From positions 62,001 to 126,000 of the forward strand of contig NW_022145563.1 in NCBI RefSeq assembly GCF_000002235.5: DNA of 64,000 nucleotides, in the 5' to 3' direction. The notes beneath the pieces were generated by a model. The model was given only the letters and a program-made list of their open reading frames with translations. It did not search any database and had not been told where the DNA came from. The number at the start of each line of letters is the position of its first letter. The stretch's first letter is position 1. A program made the translations under genes and the position numbers. Positions 31,718 to 45,200 of this stretch are shown here, one piece after another. The stretch comes from Strongylocentrotus purpuratus (lineage: Eukaryota > Echinodermata > Echinoidea > Camarodonta > Strongylocentrotidae).

Positions 31718-34689
31718 TGATGTGTTTATATTGTCAGTACCCTGAAGCAAACCAAAGAACCCCCTTTTCACCAATGTGATGGTCAATTACATTTATCATA
31801 TACACTCTTTGTACTATTTACCAATATTCAGTTATTGTGAATCTTTCCATACATCATGTTTCATACATTATAGTTTATTTTAGTATTATGTACTAGTACC
31901 ATTGATCTGCAAGTACTAGAAACTGAAGATTATGAAGAACAGGAATGAAAAAGATAAAAACTTTAACAATACATTTTTACTTGTGATAAGAATGATCAGC
32001 ATGTGACAGAAAAAGTAAGAAAAAAATCATTCTCTTATTTTGACACCATGCCTTGAAGATTGATGTAATGCCAAATGAATCAATTACTTTAATACTCCAA
32101 TTTAGTTGTATTCTCTTTTATGGATATTTTGGATTCACTCAGGAATTGAAAATTAGACAAATACATTCCAATCTTTGATAATATGTTGTAATTTATGTTT
32201 TTTAGTGCATTTTAAATGTTTATGAGGATCAATAACATACTCAATTGGAAATTTTAGAACTGACAGAGCTGTCATAACAAGGCTTGTCTCCTGTAACATG
32301 ATGTGCAAGCAGCTTGTTTATAACTATGAAATGATGGGTTTAAAAGCCATATAGGGCCTTTGATGATGCATGTGTTGATTTGTAATATCATGTTGAGTTT
32401 GGTACACCATCAGTAGCACAAGCGATTCATAAAAATTACAAACTCAATGATTTTATTTTGAAAGCAATCCTCCACTAAATCAATTTGTTCTGGTTCAGAT
32501 AACTTTGAAACAGAATTATCAGGATTTGTTTTAAAAACTGAGACAAGTATACACAGAGTGCACCATAGTTGGCAGCAATGGTCCGTCATTTTCCATTGAA
32601 AGTTACAGAATCTTTGACTTGAATTTTGAAGTAATAGTTGTGCTATTTTGCTGATTCACAGTAAAATTCATGATGATATTTGTAGAGTTTTGGCAAGGGA
32701 ATACACACATTTGAACAGTTGTTAGTATGGACAATAACATTGTTCTTTTCACACATGTCAACCTCATAAATTAGGATAAATCTAAGCTTTGTATTTCATT
32801 AGAATTCTTTTTGCCAAAAAATCTTATACATGTAAATGGGTATATGTACATGCACAGTCTTCCTAACTTGAAACCGACGGTACTTTTTTACAGAAAAAAG
32901 TATCATTCTTGCCAAAGTATGACTAAATGATTTATTTTATATGATCCAAGTTAGAGTTTGCATGTTTGTAGAGCAAATAAATGTTTTCTCACATTTTTAA
33001 ACCTTTACTTTGTATTGTCTCATTATGTCTCAATGCTTGTCTCTGGTTGTATCCTGCAGATTTTTAAATTCTTCTTAGTGTCTTCTCTTGTATTCTATTG
33101 TCTTTTACTCCTGTCTGTGTCTATATCTTTCCTCTTCTTTTTCTTCAACTTTTTTCCCTTCCCTTCCCTTTTTTTAATTTTTATTTTTTATTTTTTTTTA
33201 CTGTTTCCTAGTATCTGTCTTTGCCATCAAAATTTTGTCACAATTTTGATTTATTTTACATCATCGTCATCACTCATGATATTCATATTCATTGTCAATT
33301 TCTTCTTCGTCCTCCTCTTTCACTCTTCTATGTTATTTCCTTTATTTCATCAGTTTCATGTTATTTCAATTAACTCTTTTCAAGTGAACAGTATCTTATA
33401 TTAATTTTTATAGTGGAAATTATTTGAATTTAAAGCTACTATGTCCCATGTTTGCAGCCAACATCAAATTCAGTAGAACTTTGCAGGAATTATGAATATG
33501 TCACGTATGTCCTATCTGTGAAATGTAACTGTTAGCAGTGTCCTTATATTCAAATTAAGCAAGGAAACATGTTTATTTTCTAGACTTCACTGTCAGACAC
33601 TATTGAGTGAGAGAGAGTGACTTCTTTTTCTTCTTTGGTTATAACATACATAAAATGAGCTGTAAAGGGTACAGGAGCATAATTTTGTCTACATCAATAT
33701 CAACAAACCAATTCTTGTAATGGCCAAAATCGAACTGATTGAATCTTTGCGCAGCACAAAACGTTCAACCATTCGGTACAGGGGTCTGAAAATCAGACTA
33801 TTACTTTAGTAATTGCAATCAAGTAAGTCGATTTGACAACTAATGGTTGTTATTTTCTCACATTAATTTCAAGCCCTTTTGTTTTGAGGAAAGTTTCATA
33901 TTAGTATTATCTTTCAAATGCTGTTGGAATTCAACATTTTCTTTTTTTGGCCTGTAAATGGGACAGAGTACCTTTAAAAGAACATCAGATATTTGTTCAA
34001 GGATCCTTTCTCTTTAGCATGTTAATCTTTGTTAACATGTGTGTTTGTTGATGCAGTGACAATGATAAGATAAAAGTGTATGCTATGTAGCCAGAAATTA
34101 AGATATAATGATGTAATAGTCTTGACAATTATCCTTCTCTCTATAAAATGTATGCTGTTTTATGGGGCAAATGATTAATGATTAATGCTATCAGGATTTA
34201 CTTGAAAAGAGATAATGAACTTTGATATTCCTTTGTCATCATCATCTTCTAGTTCTTAGATTGTTTGAGTTTATTTCCTTTGTTCTTTCCACCTTATTTG
34301 ATTTACTCCTGCTTTTTTTCTTTCTACTACTTCTCTTTTATTCATTTACTACTGGTTTATACCTTCCACCTTTCACCCCTCTCTTTCATTTTCCACACTG
34401 TCTCACATTCCTACATTTCTCTCTCCATCACATTGAGTTACCCACTGACAACATGACTGGCTCCCCTTCTCTTATACCCCTCTCTTATATTCCCCTATTC
34501 TAGCACACTTTAGATTTTGTAGATAGTTCTCCGCTAATGCCCTTTTATGCCACGATTCACTCAAGAATCTTCGGAAATGAATTAACAAAAAAATCACGGA
34601 TATAAGCATGACTCTGCCCAACATAAAACATCACATTCCAAGTAAACGTAAACATTGCCACGTGCTTTTTGAAAGGGCGTTGTCCCAGT
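31718..34689. other. Intergenic stretch with no recognisable gene
   Basis: AT-rich sequence between RMI2 and the ammonia-lyase gene. The open frames near 32958-33404 and 34222-34503 are T-rich with low-complexity Phe/Leu/Ser translations and no domain. I see no clear repeat structure except short T and TC tracts. Confidence 0.6.
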
Positions 34690-34775
34690 GAACCAATCAG
34701 AAAGAGGAGATTTGCATATTAGGAGGCTTCACCTCTTTATCCGATGACGTAGAAATAAAAGGAAAGCCGGAATTA
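34690..34775 (+). promoter_or_regulatory. Candidate promoter-proximal cluster (CCAAT, octamer, CRE-like)
   Basis: GAACCAATCAG (34690-34700), ATTTGCAT (34710-34717), TGACGTAG (34745-34752) and an AT-rich AATAAAAGG (34755-34763) lie within 75 bp, about 0.4-0.7 kb upstream of the putative 5' UTR exon. Spacing is like a Pol II promoter, but no TSS evidence is available and each motif is short. Confidence 0.3.
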
Positions 34776-35149
34776 AGTGTAGTCTTATATTTCAAACCAT
34801 GATTTCTAAATACTTCTAGAAAATGCTATAGTTTGAAGGAAATTACCAAACTGAAAATGATTAAGTATAAGGATTTATTTTTATTTGGCATTGAATTGCA
34901 AAAGTAGTGAGAATTTCATATTTTTCGCATGAAAATGGGATTTTACTATCGGAGTAATACTGTGAAGTCTGCGATGATTTTGTACAGAGTGCTAATGTTT
35001 TGGCTAGCTCCGGTCCAAACTGGTTTACAACCACAACGATCGCGATGTACACACACGTACACACCTTTGTACGCATCTATCGTCACGCTCGGTGCACGCT
35101 TTTATTATCACTTATGATAAGTAATTAGACAATTTCGGTGACTTCGGTA

Positions 35150-35467
35150 TCCTCTACATTTTAGAGATCGTCCTGCCAGTCCAACGCTCATGTCGCATTT
35201 TATTTTAGCGTTATTTATATTTTCATAGATAGAGAAAGTGACGGAGGATAACGGCCGTCGTTAAACTTCGTCATCACGAAATTACGCCGTCTTGTTGCAG
35301 TGTTGGATTTCGTCGGAGCAGCTCAGCTTAGATTTTGTCTTGACTCATAAAACTGAACGTGAGAATACCCGTACCGGTACAAGTTACAGGGTCAGGAATC
35401 ATATCTCACAGACCGATACGGATACCGTGATACTGATAGAGAAAGACAAGTGGTCCGAAAAGTACAG
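35150..35467 (+). other. Probable 5' UTR exon of the ammonia-lyase gene
   Basis: The segment ends in a strong donor (AGTACAG then GTAAGAAG at 35468), and the first coding exon has an acceptor at 36321-36323 with its ATG only 28 nt downstream. Splicing the two would give a continuous message whose frame is open back to a TGA near 35360 with no ATG, so the exon is non-coding. The 5' limit is a guess. The roughly 850-nt intron holds a perfect hairpin near 35831-35873. Confidence 0.5.
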
Positions 35468-35819
35468 GTAAGAAGATGAAGCAATTAGAATGCAGACTAG
35501 ATCTAGAATTAGACATCTAGAGGTCTAGAGGAATCTAACGTTAGATCTAGATCTATAGACCTAGTAAAGTAGATTTAGTAGTACCGGTAATATTTTTGTC
35601 ATAAAATTAAAAGAATAGATCTATTTCTGTTAAACTTTCTTGACTAGACTACCGCAGTTAATGAGTTATAAAGTTGATGCCTAAATTTGTTTTCCTTTTT
35701 AAGAAATAAATGAATTGAATTTGAAACTTTGAGAAAGAGTGTAAACATCATGATTGTGGAGATTTTTTAAATTTGTTATGGTTATGGGAGAGTCGAGTCG
35801 AATCCTGGTAGTAGTTCAT

Positions 35820-35876
35820 GTGACTGACTATAACTCCAGGAAGCTCCGACGCCGAAGGAGCTTCCTGGAGTTAGTG
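35820..35876. repeat. Perfect hairpin in the ammonia-lyase 5' intron
   Basis: TAACTCCAGGAAGCTCC at 35831-35847 pairs with GGAGCTTCCTGGAGTTA (35857-35873) around GACGCCGAA. Outside it, TGACTGACTA and TAGTGACTG extend the symmetry. Probably the core of a small foldback element. Confidence 0.7.
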
Positions 35877-36350
35877 ACTGCCTGGTGTTTAACTGTTTTC
35901 TTAGTGTCCTGCATTTATAAGTTAATAATAATAACCCTTTACAAACAGACAAAGGCAATGTCCAAAGCCAAATATTGTAACTTGAGATATGGATCTAGAA
36001 CTTTGATGGACACGAGAATGGAGATGCTCATTTTTCCATTGAAATTATTTAAAACAGGTTCACAAATTGTACATTTTGATACTTGTTGGGCACTGGTCGG
36101 GTTATGATGGATAAAGAAAAACCATGAATAAACTACAGGACAAGCTCCTCTCAGAAATTTAGTTGTACATTGTAGATCTCGACCTAATGTTGCATGTTTG
36201 TAAGGTTGATGACTTTAAATCATTGTGGGGGTTCAAGTATAAATGTATATGATAATGATAGTCATCCATGAATGTTTCACTTTAAACTATAAGATCTTTA
36301 CTTACCCTTTGATCTCGTTTCAGGTTCAACGAAAAAGCCACAAAATCTTG

Positions 36351-37602
36351 ATGATGCCCTCAGAGCTTCCTAAGGATCAGGGACAGATTTCTGAAGACGA
36401 GGGTGTAGCCATGGAAGCTCACAAGCAGACCTTGATCAACGGACACGACCAGTGCGATAGCCCCACCTTGGAAGAGGATGCTGACATCAACATCGATGAG
36501 ATCGGAGAGGAGTACCAACACGACCCCCATTGCGACCCCGACAACCCCATCCAGGTCAAATTCCAGGATGTCAGCGCGGCGGCTTACAAGATCAAAAGCG
36601 GTGTGTTGCGATCGCCATGTTCGGTAAGCATTCACGTCGCAACTCTCTGTTTGTAGGTGGTGGAATTTCATATTTTGTCATTAGTTCATATTAGACTGTA
36701 TGATAGGGTTAAACATTGTTAAAGAGAAAGACCAGTTATGGTCATGCAATTGCATTGTGAAAGAAACATTGTGGAATCGATCAGAAAAGGTTGATCATCT
36801 AGCATATAAGTATTGGTGTGTACAGCAAGGTTCTGGAATCATCAAAATGATAAGAAATTTGGTCCAGACGCCCATTCTTTGTAAAGCTACAAGCACTGTA
36901 CACAGAAAGATGTATATGGGACTATATGCACACGTGCGCGACACATGCGTTTATCTCTCACATACCAATAGATAAACTAATTTACCAAATATATCGATTA
37001 TAGTAGGCGGTTTCCCGGCAAAATTTTTATCATCATGTATTAGTCAAAACATATTCTTTCACATGATTCGTAATAAGAGCTTCCATTTCATTTTTTGAAA
37101 TTGGGGTGTTTCGAATACTGGTCTTTACCTTTAAAGGGTAATGGAGGATTTTGGTTACCTGGGCTCTGTTATATAAACAGGCAACTTATTTGCAATTGTT
37201 ATCAATCGCAACTATGTACATGTACATATTAAGATAGGAGACTGCATACTTGCGATTTGATAAGAGGATTTGCAATTGATTCAGATTCTGAAGTGCATCA
37301 TTGGATTAATCTCCTTTTAAAGGCCCACTGCACAGCTTGTAGCTACTTGCGCCCTCTATATAACAAAAAAAGCCTAATGGGTGACCATTGATCCTCTTTT
37401 TCTTATGTTAATTGAGAGCTGAGTTGATGAGATAACCTCCTGTCCAGTGACCTTGCAGTGTGGTCTAATCCCTCCTGTAAACTAGTACAGATAAGCTTTA
37501 AAGTTTTGAGTTCTCAAGCTCTCATCCTGCCAACCTTGATCCGTCTGTCTGTCTGAGTGTCTGTCTCTCTCTTTGTCTCTTTGTCTCCCCCTCTCTCTCT
37601 CT

Positions 37603-37633
<31 letters not shown>

Positions 37634-40225
37634 CCCCCCCCCCCCCCCCCCCTCTCTCTCTCTCTCATGGTCATTTGCTTTAGTAAAGCTCAAGATAAGT
37701 CTCTTACTCAAAAAGGTACTGACGATGGGCACACCCTCATAGAGTAGATGAATAGAAAGTTTGATAGTTGAATACGTAATATAAGCCCCGGCCTGGAGCT
37801 TGATGGCATTGCTTCATCATCACAACAAACTAGAGTAGTATGTGACCTTGAGCACAGAGTGACCTTGAGCACAGAGTGCTTGTGTATGGGTTGCCATAGA
37901 CCACTACCAGACACGTAACAAGTTGTTTTGACGGCCATTGGTAGACATAAAAAACAACAACAAACAATTTATTAAAAAAGACCCAATTAACACAAGCTCC
38001 AATCAAGCAACCTTGCAGGTGTAGGCACATCCGCTGTATTTATCTACAGTATGAACTGGTACTATGTAAATGCACACATCTGTTCAGAATATCAGAAATG
38101 TATGATTGAAATTAAATTATGATACATGATACTCAGCTGTACAGGTAATCAAGCATTTTAAATGCATGGGGTAATTTCTTTTTCTCTTCACAAAACCAAA
38201 ACCTTTATATATATGGTAGTGGTTGTACAATCAAGGATGCTAAATAATGCCTGAATCCCGGTAGACACTTTGGTTGTGCATACCGGAGCTGGCGAGTCTG
38301 GCTAAGCTAGTTTATGCTGAGAAATGAATACATCCTTTTCCTAAAAGTGTATCTTTATTCTTGGGCCTTTGCAATATAGTATAAATATAATGGAAAGTTG
38401 ACAGAAAGGTGAAGTTTTTGGATTTCTTGGCATGAGTCCCTTAATTTGAGCGCATAACTTAGGAAAGCAGACTTGTTGGTCTGGTTTATTCAAATGAGAA
38501 AATCACACTGTGTTTGTTCATCATTTGACATCACCAATCGATTCTCAAAGTTATTGTTCAGCACAAGAAAAAAATTACTCGTGCTTGTCCCTGGTTCCCT
38601 ATAAGTGTCTAGAGCAGCATGTATTATGTTTACATTTGTAAGGTAAACCTTTCTCTCTGTTCAGTCAGCTGAGTCAGCTATCACTATGTAAATATTTGCC
38701 TTTGTACTGATTAGTTGACAATGATGATGATAACCATAACTGCTGTATAATCTCCCATAATTGCCTTGACTTTGTAGAGTACCGCATCGATGCATGTACA
38801 CAGATTAGAATCTCCCATTCCAAAAGCCATTCCCATTTTCAGGTAGCATGTTACAAACATGCTTGCTTGCTATTATTAACTACCAATCTGAGATATGACT
38901 GCATGATGCACTTTGCCAACGTTACAATTTTACCTACTTGGAAGTTGTGAACTAAAGTCAATCAAATAAAGTTGTTTATAGATGTTATGTTTTATATCAA
39001 CCAATGTACTTTTGGAGAAAACAGTGAATTAAATACTTATGACTGAAGTCATCCTTATAGATCATTTATTTAGAATGTATTTGATGGGGGTAGTTGTGTT
39101 GGTTGGTTTGACTAGGGTCGTGTTGGGGTCGGTGTATTTGATATTGGCAGTAGGAGAGGTACATAAATACATAAATATGAAGCAGTAATTAAGGAGAGAC
39201 TTGTAATTCCGGAGTCATATGAGAGTATTAATTATCTCCAAACTTTGGAGAATCAAATCGGTCACATCATTATGAACTTACACATATATGTAAAACACAA
39301 GATGAAGAGAGATCCAGCTACCGGTATATGTAGAAAGAGAAAACTCAACTCCCTTTAGAAAGCCAGAACATGTAATATTTATACAGAAGGATACAAGTAA
39401 TAATGAGCTAGGGTAGGTTACATTGTGTCAAATGGACAAATTAGACATGAATGAGGCCGCCAAAACAATGGACAATTAGTTTTATGTACATGTATGAGGC
39501 TTAAACATAATAGAGGTGGTCTTTCCTGGGAAGGGGATTATGAATGTTGGCTTTTAAGTGCATCTCAAACTGGGCATCTTGTTAGGGTATAACATGAGGG
39601 TACTTTATAATTAACTGAGTTTTGGGACAATACTACACAACACTGGAGGTCAAGCCCTGATGTCCGCTCTTGACCCTGCTTTCATGTTTCAACCCACTCC
39701 TGACACAGGTGTACATCATGTGGGTACTTGGTTGGATTTATCAAAATATTATCTTTTGAACAAGTTACATAATTACTGGGAAGAGGTCAACTATCAGGTG
39801 GCATGTGGTTTCAAATATCTTCCTCAAAAGTGCAGGGCGCCCATGCAAACCAAACACAGAGCTATAGGATTGTCTTTTCAATTTCAAGGGTTTTGTACTT
39901 TGATTGAATATCACCGGATGATCGGATCCTGACTCTGTTTTAACTATTTGAGTGTTTTGAACATCAATATATCATATTGTAAAGATCGACCTCCCACACT
40001 TTTACACCATCATATGTTTTTGTTTGTACATGTAGGTCATATGCTTGTTATTCTGTCTTTTCATCACTTGAAATATAAAGAAAAAACATAAAAATATATT
40101 TCACTTAATATTCTTTTGTTCTTTACTTGCGTTAGATACTTTTTCATAGATTAAAGTTTTGTATTTCATAATTTTCCGGAGTAAATTACATTCACCCATT
40201 TGTGCATTCTATCTCTCTCTCTCTC

Positions 40226-40266
<41 letters not shown>

Positions 40267-42121
40267 CTCTCTCCTTTTGTCAGTCAATTAAGGTATATTG
40301 TTTTTAATTGTAAAGCACATGATGCATGCAGAGTACATGTACTTATACGTGGACTAGTACATGGAAACCCTTTCCACATTATTTACATTATTAATCATCA
40401 GGCAATTCTATTCATTGATTTTTTTCTTTTTTTCTAGAGTTTTAAGATGCATATTTTTCTCCTTTTCTTCCTACTCCTAGAAATCTAACCTGTCAGGATT
40501 GGTGGGAATGGATTTGTACTTGAAGAAAGTTTAAATATATAAGCAATCATCAGGCAATTCTGTTCATTGATTTTTTGTCTCTAGAGTTTTAAGATGCATA
40601 TTTTTCTCCTTTTCTTCTTAGAAATCTAACCTGTCAGGATTGGTAGGAATGGATTTATACTTGAAGAAAGATTACTTACAGACTACAGGAAGGTACGTTT
40701 GAAGCAGATACATTGTCAGTTTATTTACAGGCATTAACCCTGATCAGTATAGTTCAGATTGTCAAAAGTATATTCATATTTAGAATGAATTATATACGTT
40801 TGTCTGTGTTTTGCCCTTTCCAATGAATAATATCATTGTTTTTGTATGGCTTCAGCACATGAACGATCTGAAACTACCTGTATATTTTCTCTTGCTTATT
40901 ATGTGCTGCAAAAGTATCCAGTTTTGTGAAATGATACTTGTGTCTTCAATAACCCCTCAATTAATTGTATTTTACAATAAATTGGAGGGCTGTATATCTG
41001 TGCAAACTATGCAAATTATTAAGAAAATAATTTCTTCTCATGAGTAGATATCTATAGTGCACAAAATCCATACATTACATGGAAGGTGTACGACTGTAGG
41101 TGTATACAGGTAGGTATAAAACCCAAAACATTACCTAATGATCTATCATTTGTATCATATTTGAGAAAACATCCAGAATGACTTTTATAATTCCTTTCTT
41201 TTCATGCAGTTTCAAAGAGAGAGGAGCTCGTAACACACTTCTAATGCTACCAGAGGTAAGACTGTCTAAATTTGTCCCCAAAACTTTCTTTCATTTATGC
41301 CAGGGTGACTCATATGTACACAAAGCTTTGCTGCTTCCCTAAATCATCTAAGACGATTTTAATTAATTCATTATGTACATGTACACATAGTAAAGGTATC
41401 GATTGATTGGGGGACTTTATTTAATAAAATTTCATTATTGCATTCTGAGACTGAACTGGGAATGTTACAATATAATGTGCTCATACATGAGCATGATAAA
41501 GAGCAATATTCACAATGTTCAAACAGACAATATTGTATAATCATCAATCATGGACAGATATTGTTATGAGAAAAAGTTCTATAATTCATAATCTCAATTG
41601 CGTCCTTGTTTGATGTGATCCCACAGGAGTACAAGCAGAGAGGGGTGATAGCAGCATCGGCAGGTAACCACGCCCTAGCGATGGCCTACCACGGGAGACA
41701 GCTGGGTATCCCTATCTTTGTGGTGATGCCTAAGATTGCTCCTATCATGAAAGTGAATCGATGCAAGCAGCACGGAGCTACCATCCTCATCAAGGGAGAG
41801 GACATCGGAGAGGTGAGTTCATATATATGTAAGCATGATACAAAGAGAAGAGGGAGGGAGAGAGAGAGACAGAGAAACAGACAGACAGACAGAGAAACAG
41901 AGAGAGACAGACATAGAGAGAGACAGACAGAGAGAAAGAGAGAGAGAGACAGAAACAGACAGACAGAGAAAGAAAGAGGGAGAGAAAAAAAAAGGTCAAG
42001 ATGAGGAGAGAGAGAAAGAGAGAGAGAGATAGAGAGACAGACAGACAGACAGAGAAACAGACAGACAGACAAAGAGAGAGAGAGAGAGAAAGAAAAGCTC
42101 AAGATAAGGAGAGGGAGACAC

Positions 42122-42158
<37 letters not shown>

Positions 42159-42200
42159 AAGAGAGAAAGAGGGAGAAAGAGAAAAAAAGCTCAAGATGAG

Positions 42201-42240
<40 letters not shown>

Positions 42241-45200
42241 AGGTGTGTGGGTAGGGGGCAGGGAGATCCAAGGAGAGAAAAAAACACGAGCAAGGTGGTG
42301 AAAGGGTGTGAGAAGAGGGGCAGAAAAGACAAAGGAAATTGAAGAGGAGAGGGCACTATGAGAGAGCTCTAAAGGAAGAAAGGAAGAACAGAAAAAGAGA
42401 GATGGAAAGTTTGGAGAGAAGAAGATAGACAGAGAGAGTAGGAGATGTAAGGAGAAAAAAATGAAAACAGGTGCAGTGTGAAGAGGAAAGATAAAAAGTA
42501 AACAGAAATGGAACAAACTTAATGTTTTCTAATTCTATCCTTCTCCTCTCTCTCTCTTGCATTTACAGTCTAAGAAGCTGGCTATGTACTTGGCAAAGAA
42601 GCGGGGGTACTTCTACGTCAATGGGTAAGGAAATGAAATGTTTTTGCTCATTATGAATTTTAATTATCCTTTCATTAGATTGAATCCAAAGATACAAATT
42701 TGTTGTCATCACAACATGCTTTAAATGCCTTTGCTTTTGGAAATGCTTTTAATTGTTTGATACCGGGTACTCGTAATAGTGTCACAAATCCAGTGGTCTA
42801 CATACAAAAGAACTGATTGGACCCCATTATCACTCAGAATAATAACAAGTATGACATCTTCAAAGGTTATTGGTGAATTGAATGGGAATAAACAAATGCA
42901 TGGGGTTTTAAATCTCTTTTGATATTTGTAATCACTTTGTTAACTGATCCTTACTCTCCTTACACTATGAACATGACTGACAAAGAAAGCGGACAAAATA
43001 TACAGTCCCTCAGGTAGACAAAGGAACATCCCTTCACTGCTATTATGTAAAAATGTGTAGAACAGGTGTCACATGCATATTCACCTGTTTACATAATAAC
43101 AGTGAAGGGATGTTCCTTTGTCTACGTGAGGAACTGTATATTTTGTCCGCTTTCTTTGTCGGTCTTGTTCATAGTGTTAATTGGGTCAGTGATTTTATAC
43201 AATCGAGGGTTTTATGAATTACTGTATAGGAAACTCCAAAAGTGACCTCAAGGTTTGTTTTGGAATGAAAAGATAAATGCCTCATCTATTGTGATGTCAT
43301 ACACTGTACTTGTATGGCTCTTTTTTTCAGTATTATTTTGCATCAGGTGAATATTGCAGTCCTATTCATACTGCCTTCTCTGATTACCCTTTGACCTTGA
43401 CACTAATTCATTTTATTTTTTCCATGTAGATCTCAATGACAAATGAATCAATGGCAGTAAAAAAAATTTTCTTCCAATTTTTGGTAGGATCATGCTTTAA
43501 AAAACAAGCAGTGTTACTTGTCTGTCCATGATGTGAGTGTTCATACATTTGTGTGCTCTATAAATTTGTTTGTTTTTATGTGTTTGAGATGCTTAGTTAG
43601 TTGTGATTTTGAATAGATTAGCATATAATGTCATCTCAGCAGCAACAAATGAATTTGATTAGCATATTTTAAGACTTTCCTTACAGGGACTGTTGGTATG
43701 ACCAGCTTTCAACAATCATGTTGATACTGGAGTGCATTTGCACATTATACATTTAACAAAAAACACACTGTTGCAATAAAATGGCAAACGTGAGAATGAG
43801 CCTTTACAGTTGCAAATCTAAAAAAAAAGAAAAGAGCTCACTGTGAAATAAAGGGTGTTTACACTGTTGTATCTTTGTTGCCATAGATATGATCATCCCC
43901 ATATCATCAAGTTCACTGTGAAAAAAGGTTGTTTAAATACACTGTTGTATCTTTTGTTGCCATAGATACGACCATCCCCACATCATCTCTGGCCAAGGCA
44001 CTATGGGACTAGAGATCCTTGAACAGGTACCCGATGTGGATGCAGTTGTCTGTCCTGTTGGAGGTGCAGGGCTTATTGCCGGCCTAGCGCTCGCTATCAA
44101 GAGTCTTAACCCTTCTGTTCAAATCATTGTAAGTGATTAATCAATTAATCAACTCTTTCTCTTCTGTTTCTAATTATTTTTTCTCATCCTCTGTTTCCTT
44201 TTCTCTTTTTGTTATTGGTTTTACATTTCATACGCAGATTCAATACAGATAACAAAATATACATAAAAGACATATTGTTTCATATAGTAATTGAAAAATT
44301 AATCAGACTACAAAATTATATGTCACCAAATATGTTTGACAACTATTATCATGTTACAGGAAACCCAGACAAAAAAAGTACAAAACTGTAAAATGTGCAG
44401 AAACCTATAGAACAGCATAGCTTGTAAAGAATAGGTTCCTGGGAGCCGTGGAAAAATTACCAGGACGGAATATGTTCCATTTAGAGAAATGTACATTGTG
44501 TACATAATGTAACCAAATGTAAGAGGGCAGTAATTTTGTTGTTGTGCACTTTCTGGCAGTTTGTGTATTTCTCTCTTCTTGTGATAACTTGGATACAAGA
44601 TGTCTAGTATTGTTCCATCTTTGGAATGACTGTCGATTTAGGCCATTTTAATTTACCCTTTACCTTTCATTCAAGAATATGCACAAGATCCTTTATAGAG
44701 AGTGGCAGAATCCAAGTATATTCCCAGTCAGACCATGTGCTAATGAATATCACCCTGGTCCAGTCAAGATGCAGAATCTCTTCTCTGTAGAGGTGTTGTG
44801 GTCTTGTGGATAAGTCGTTGGACTGTGGATCCAGGGGCCACGGTTCGAGTCCCGCCACGGGCACTAATGTCCTTTGGCAAGATATTAATCTACATTTGCC
44901 ACTCTCCATCCAGGTGTTAAATGGGTACCGGTAGGGTGGATTTCACTAAATGCTGTGAGCGCGGAAATCGGCTGCCTAGCAGAGCCGGGATAAAAGTTGG
45001 AGCGCCTTGAGCACCATGCATGGTGGATATGTGCGCTATATAAATATCCAATATTATTATATAATTATCATTACTGTTCATTTTCTCATCATTCTGCTTC
45101 CAGGGCGTAGAGACGGACCAGACACAGAGCTTTACAGCTGCCCTCGAGGCAGGCAGACCAACCTATTTCAAAGTAGGACCAACACTGGCTGACGGTAAGT

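Noticed and set aside
41606..42516. Long ORFs on both strands after ammonia-lyase exon 5
   Set aside because: The plus ORF is exon 5 read through its donor into a GA repeat; the minus ORF is the same repeat as CT.
44793..45062. Possible functional tRNA gene
   Set aside because: A and B boxes are present but no acceptor stem closes, and a SINE body and tail follow.
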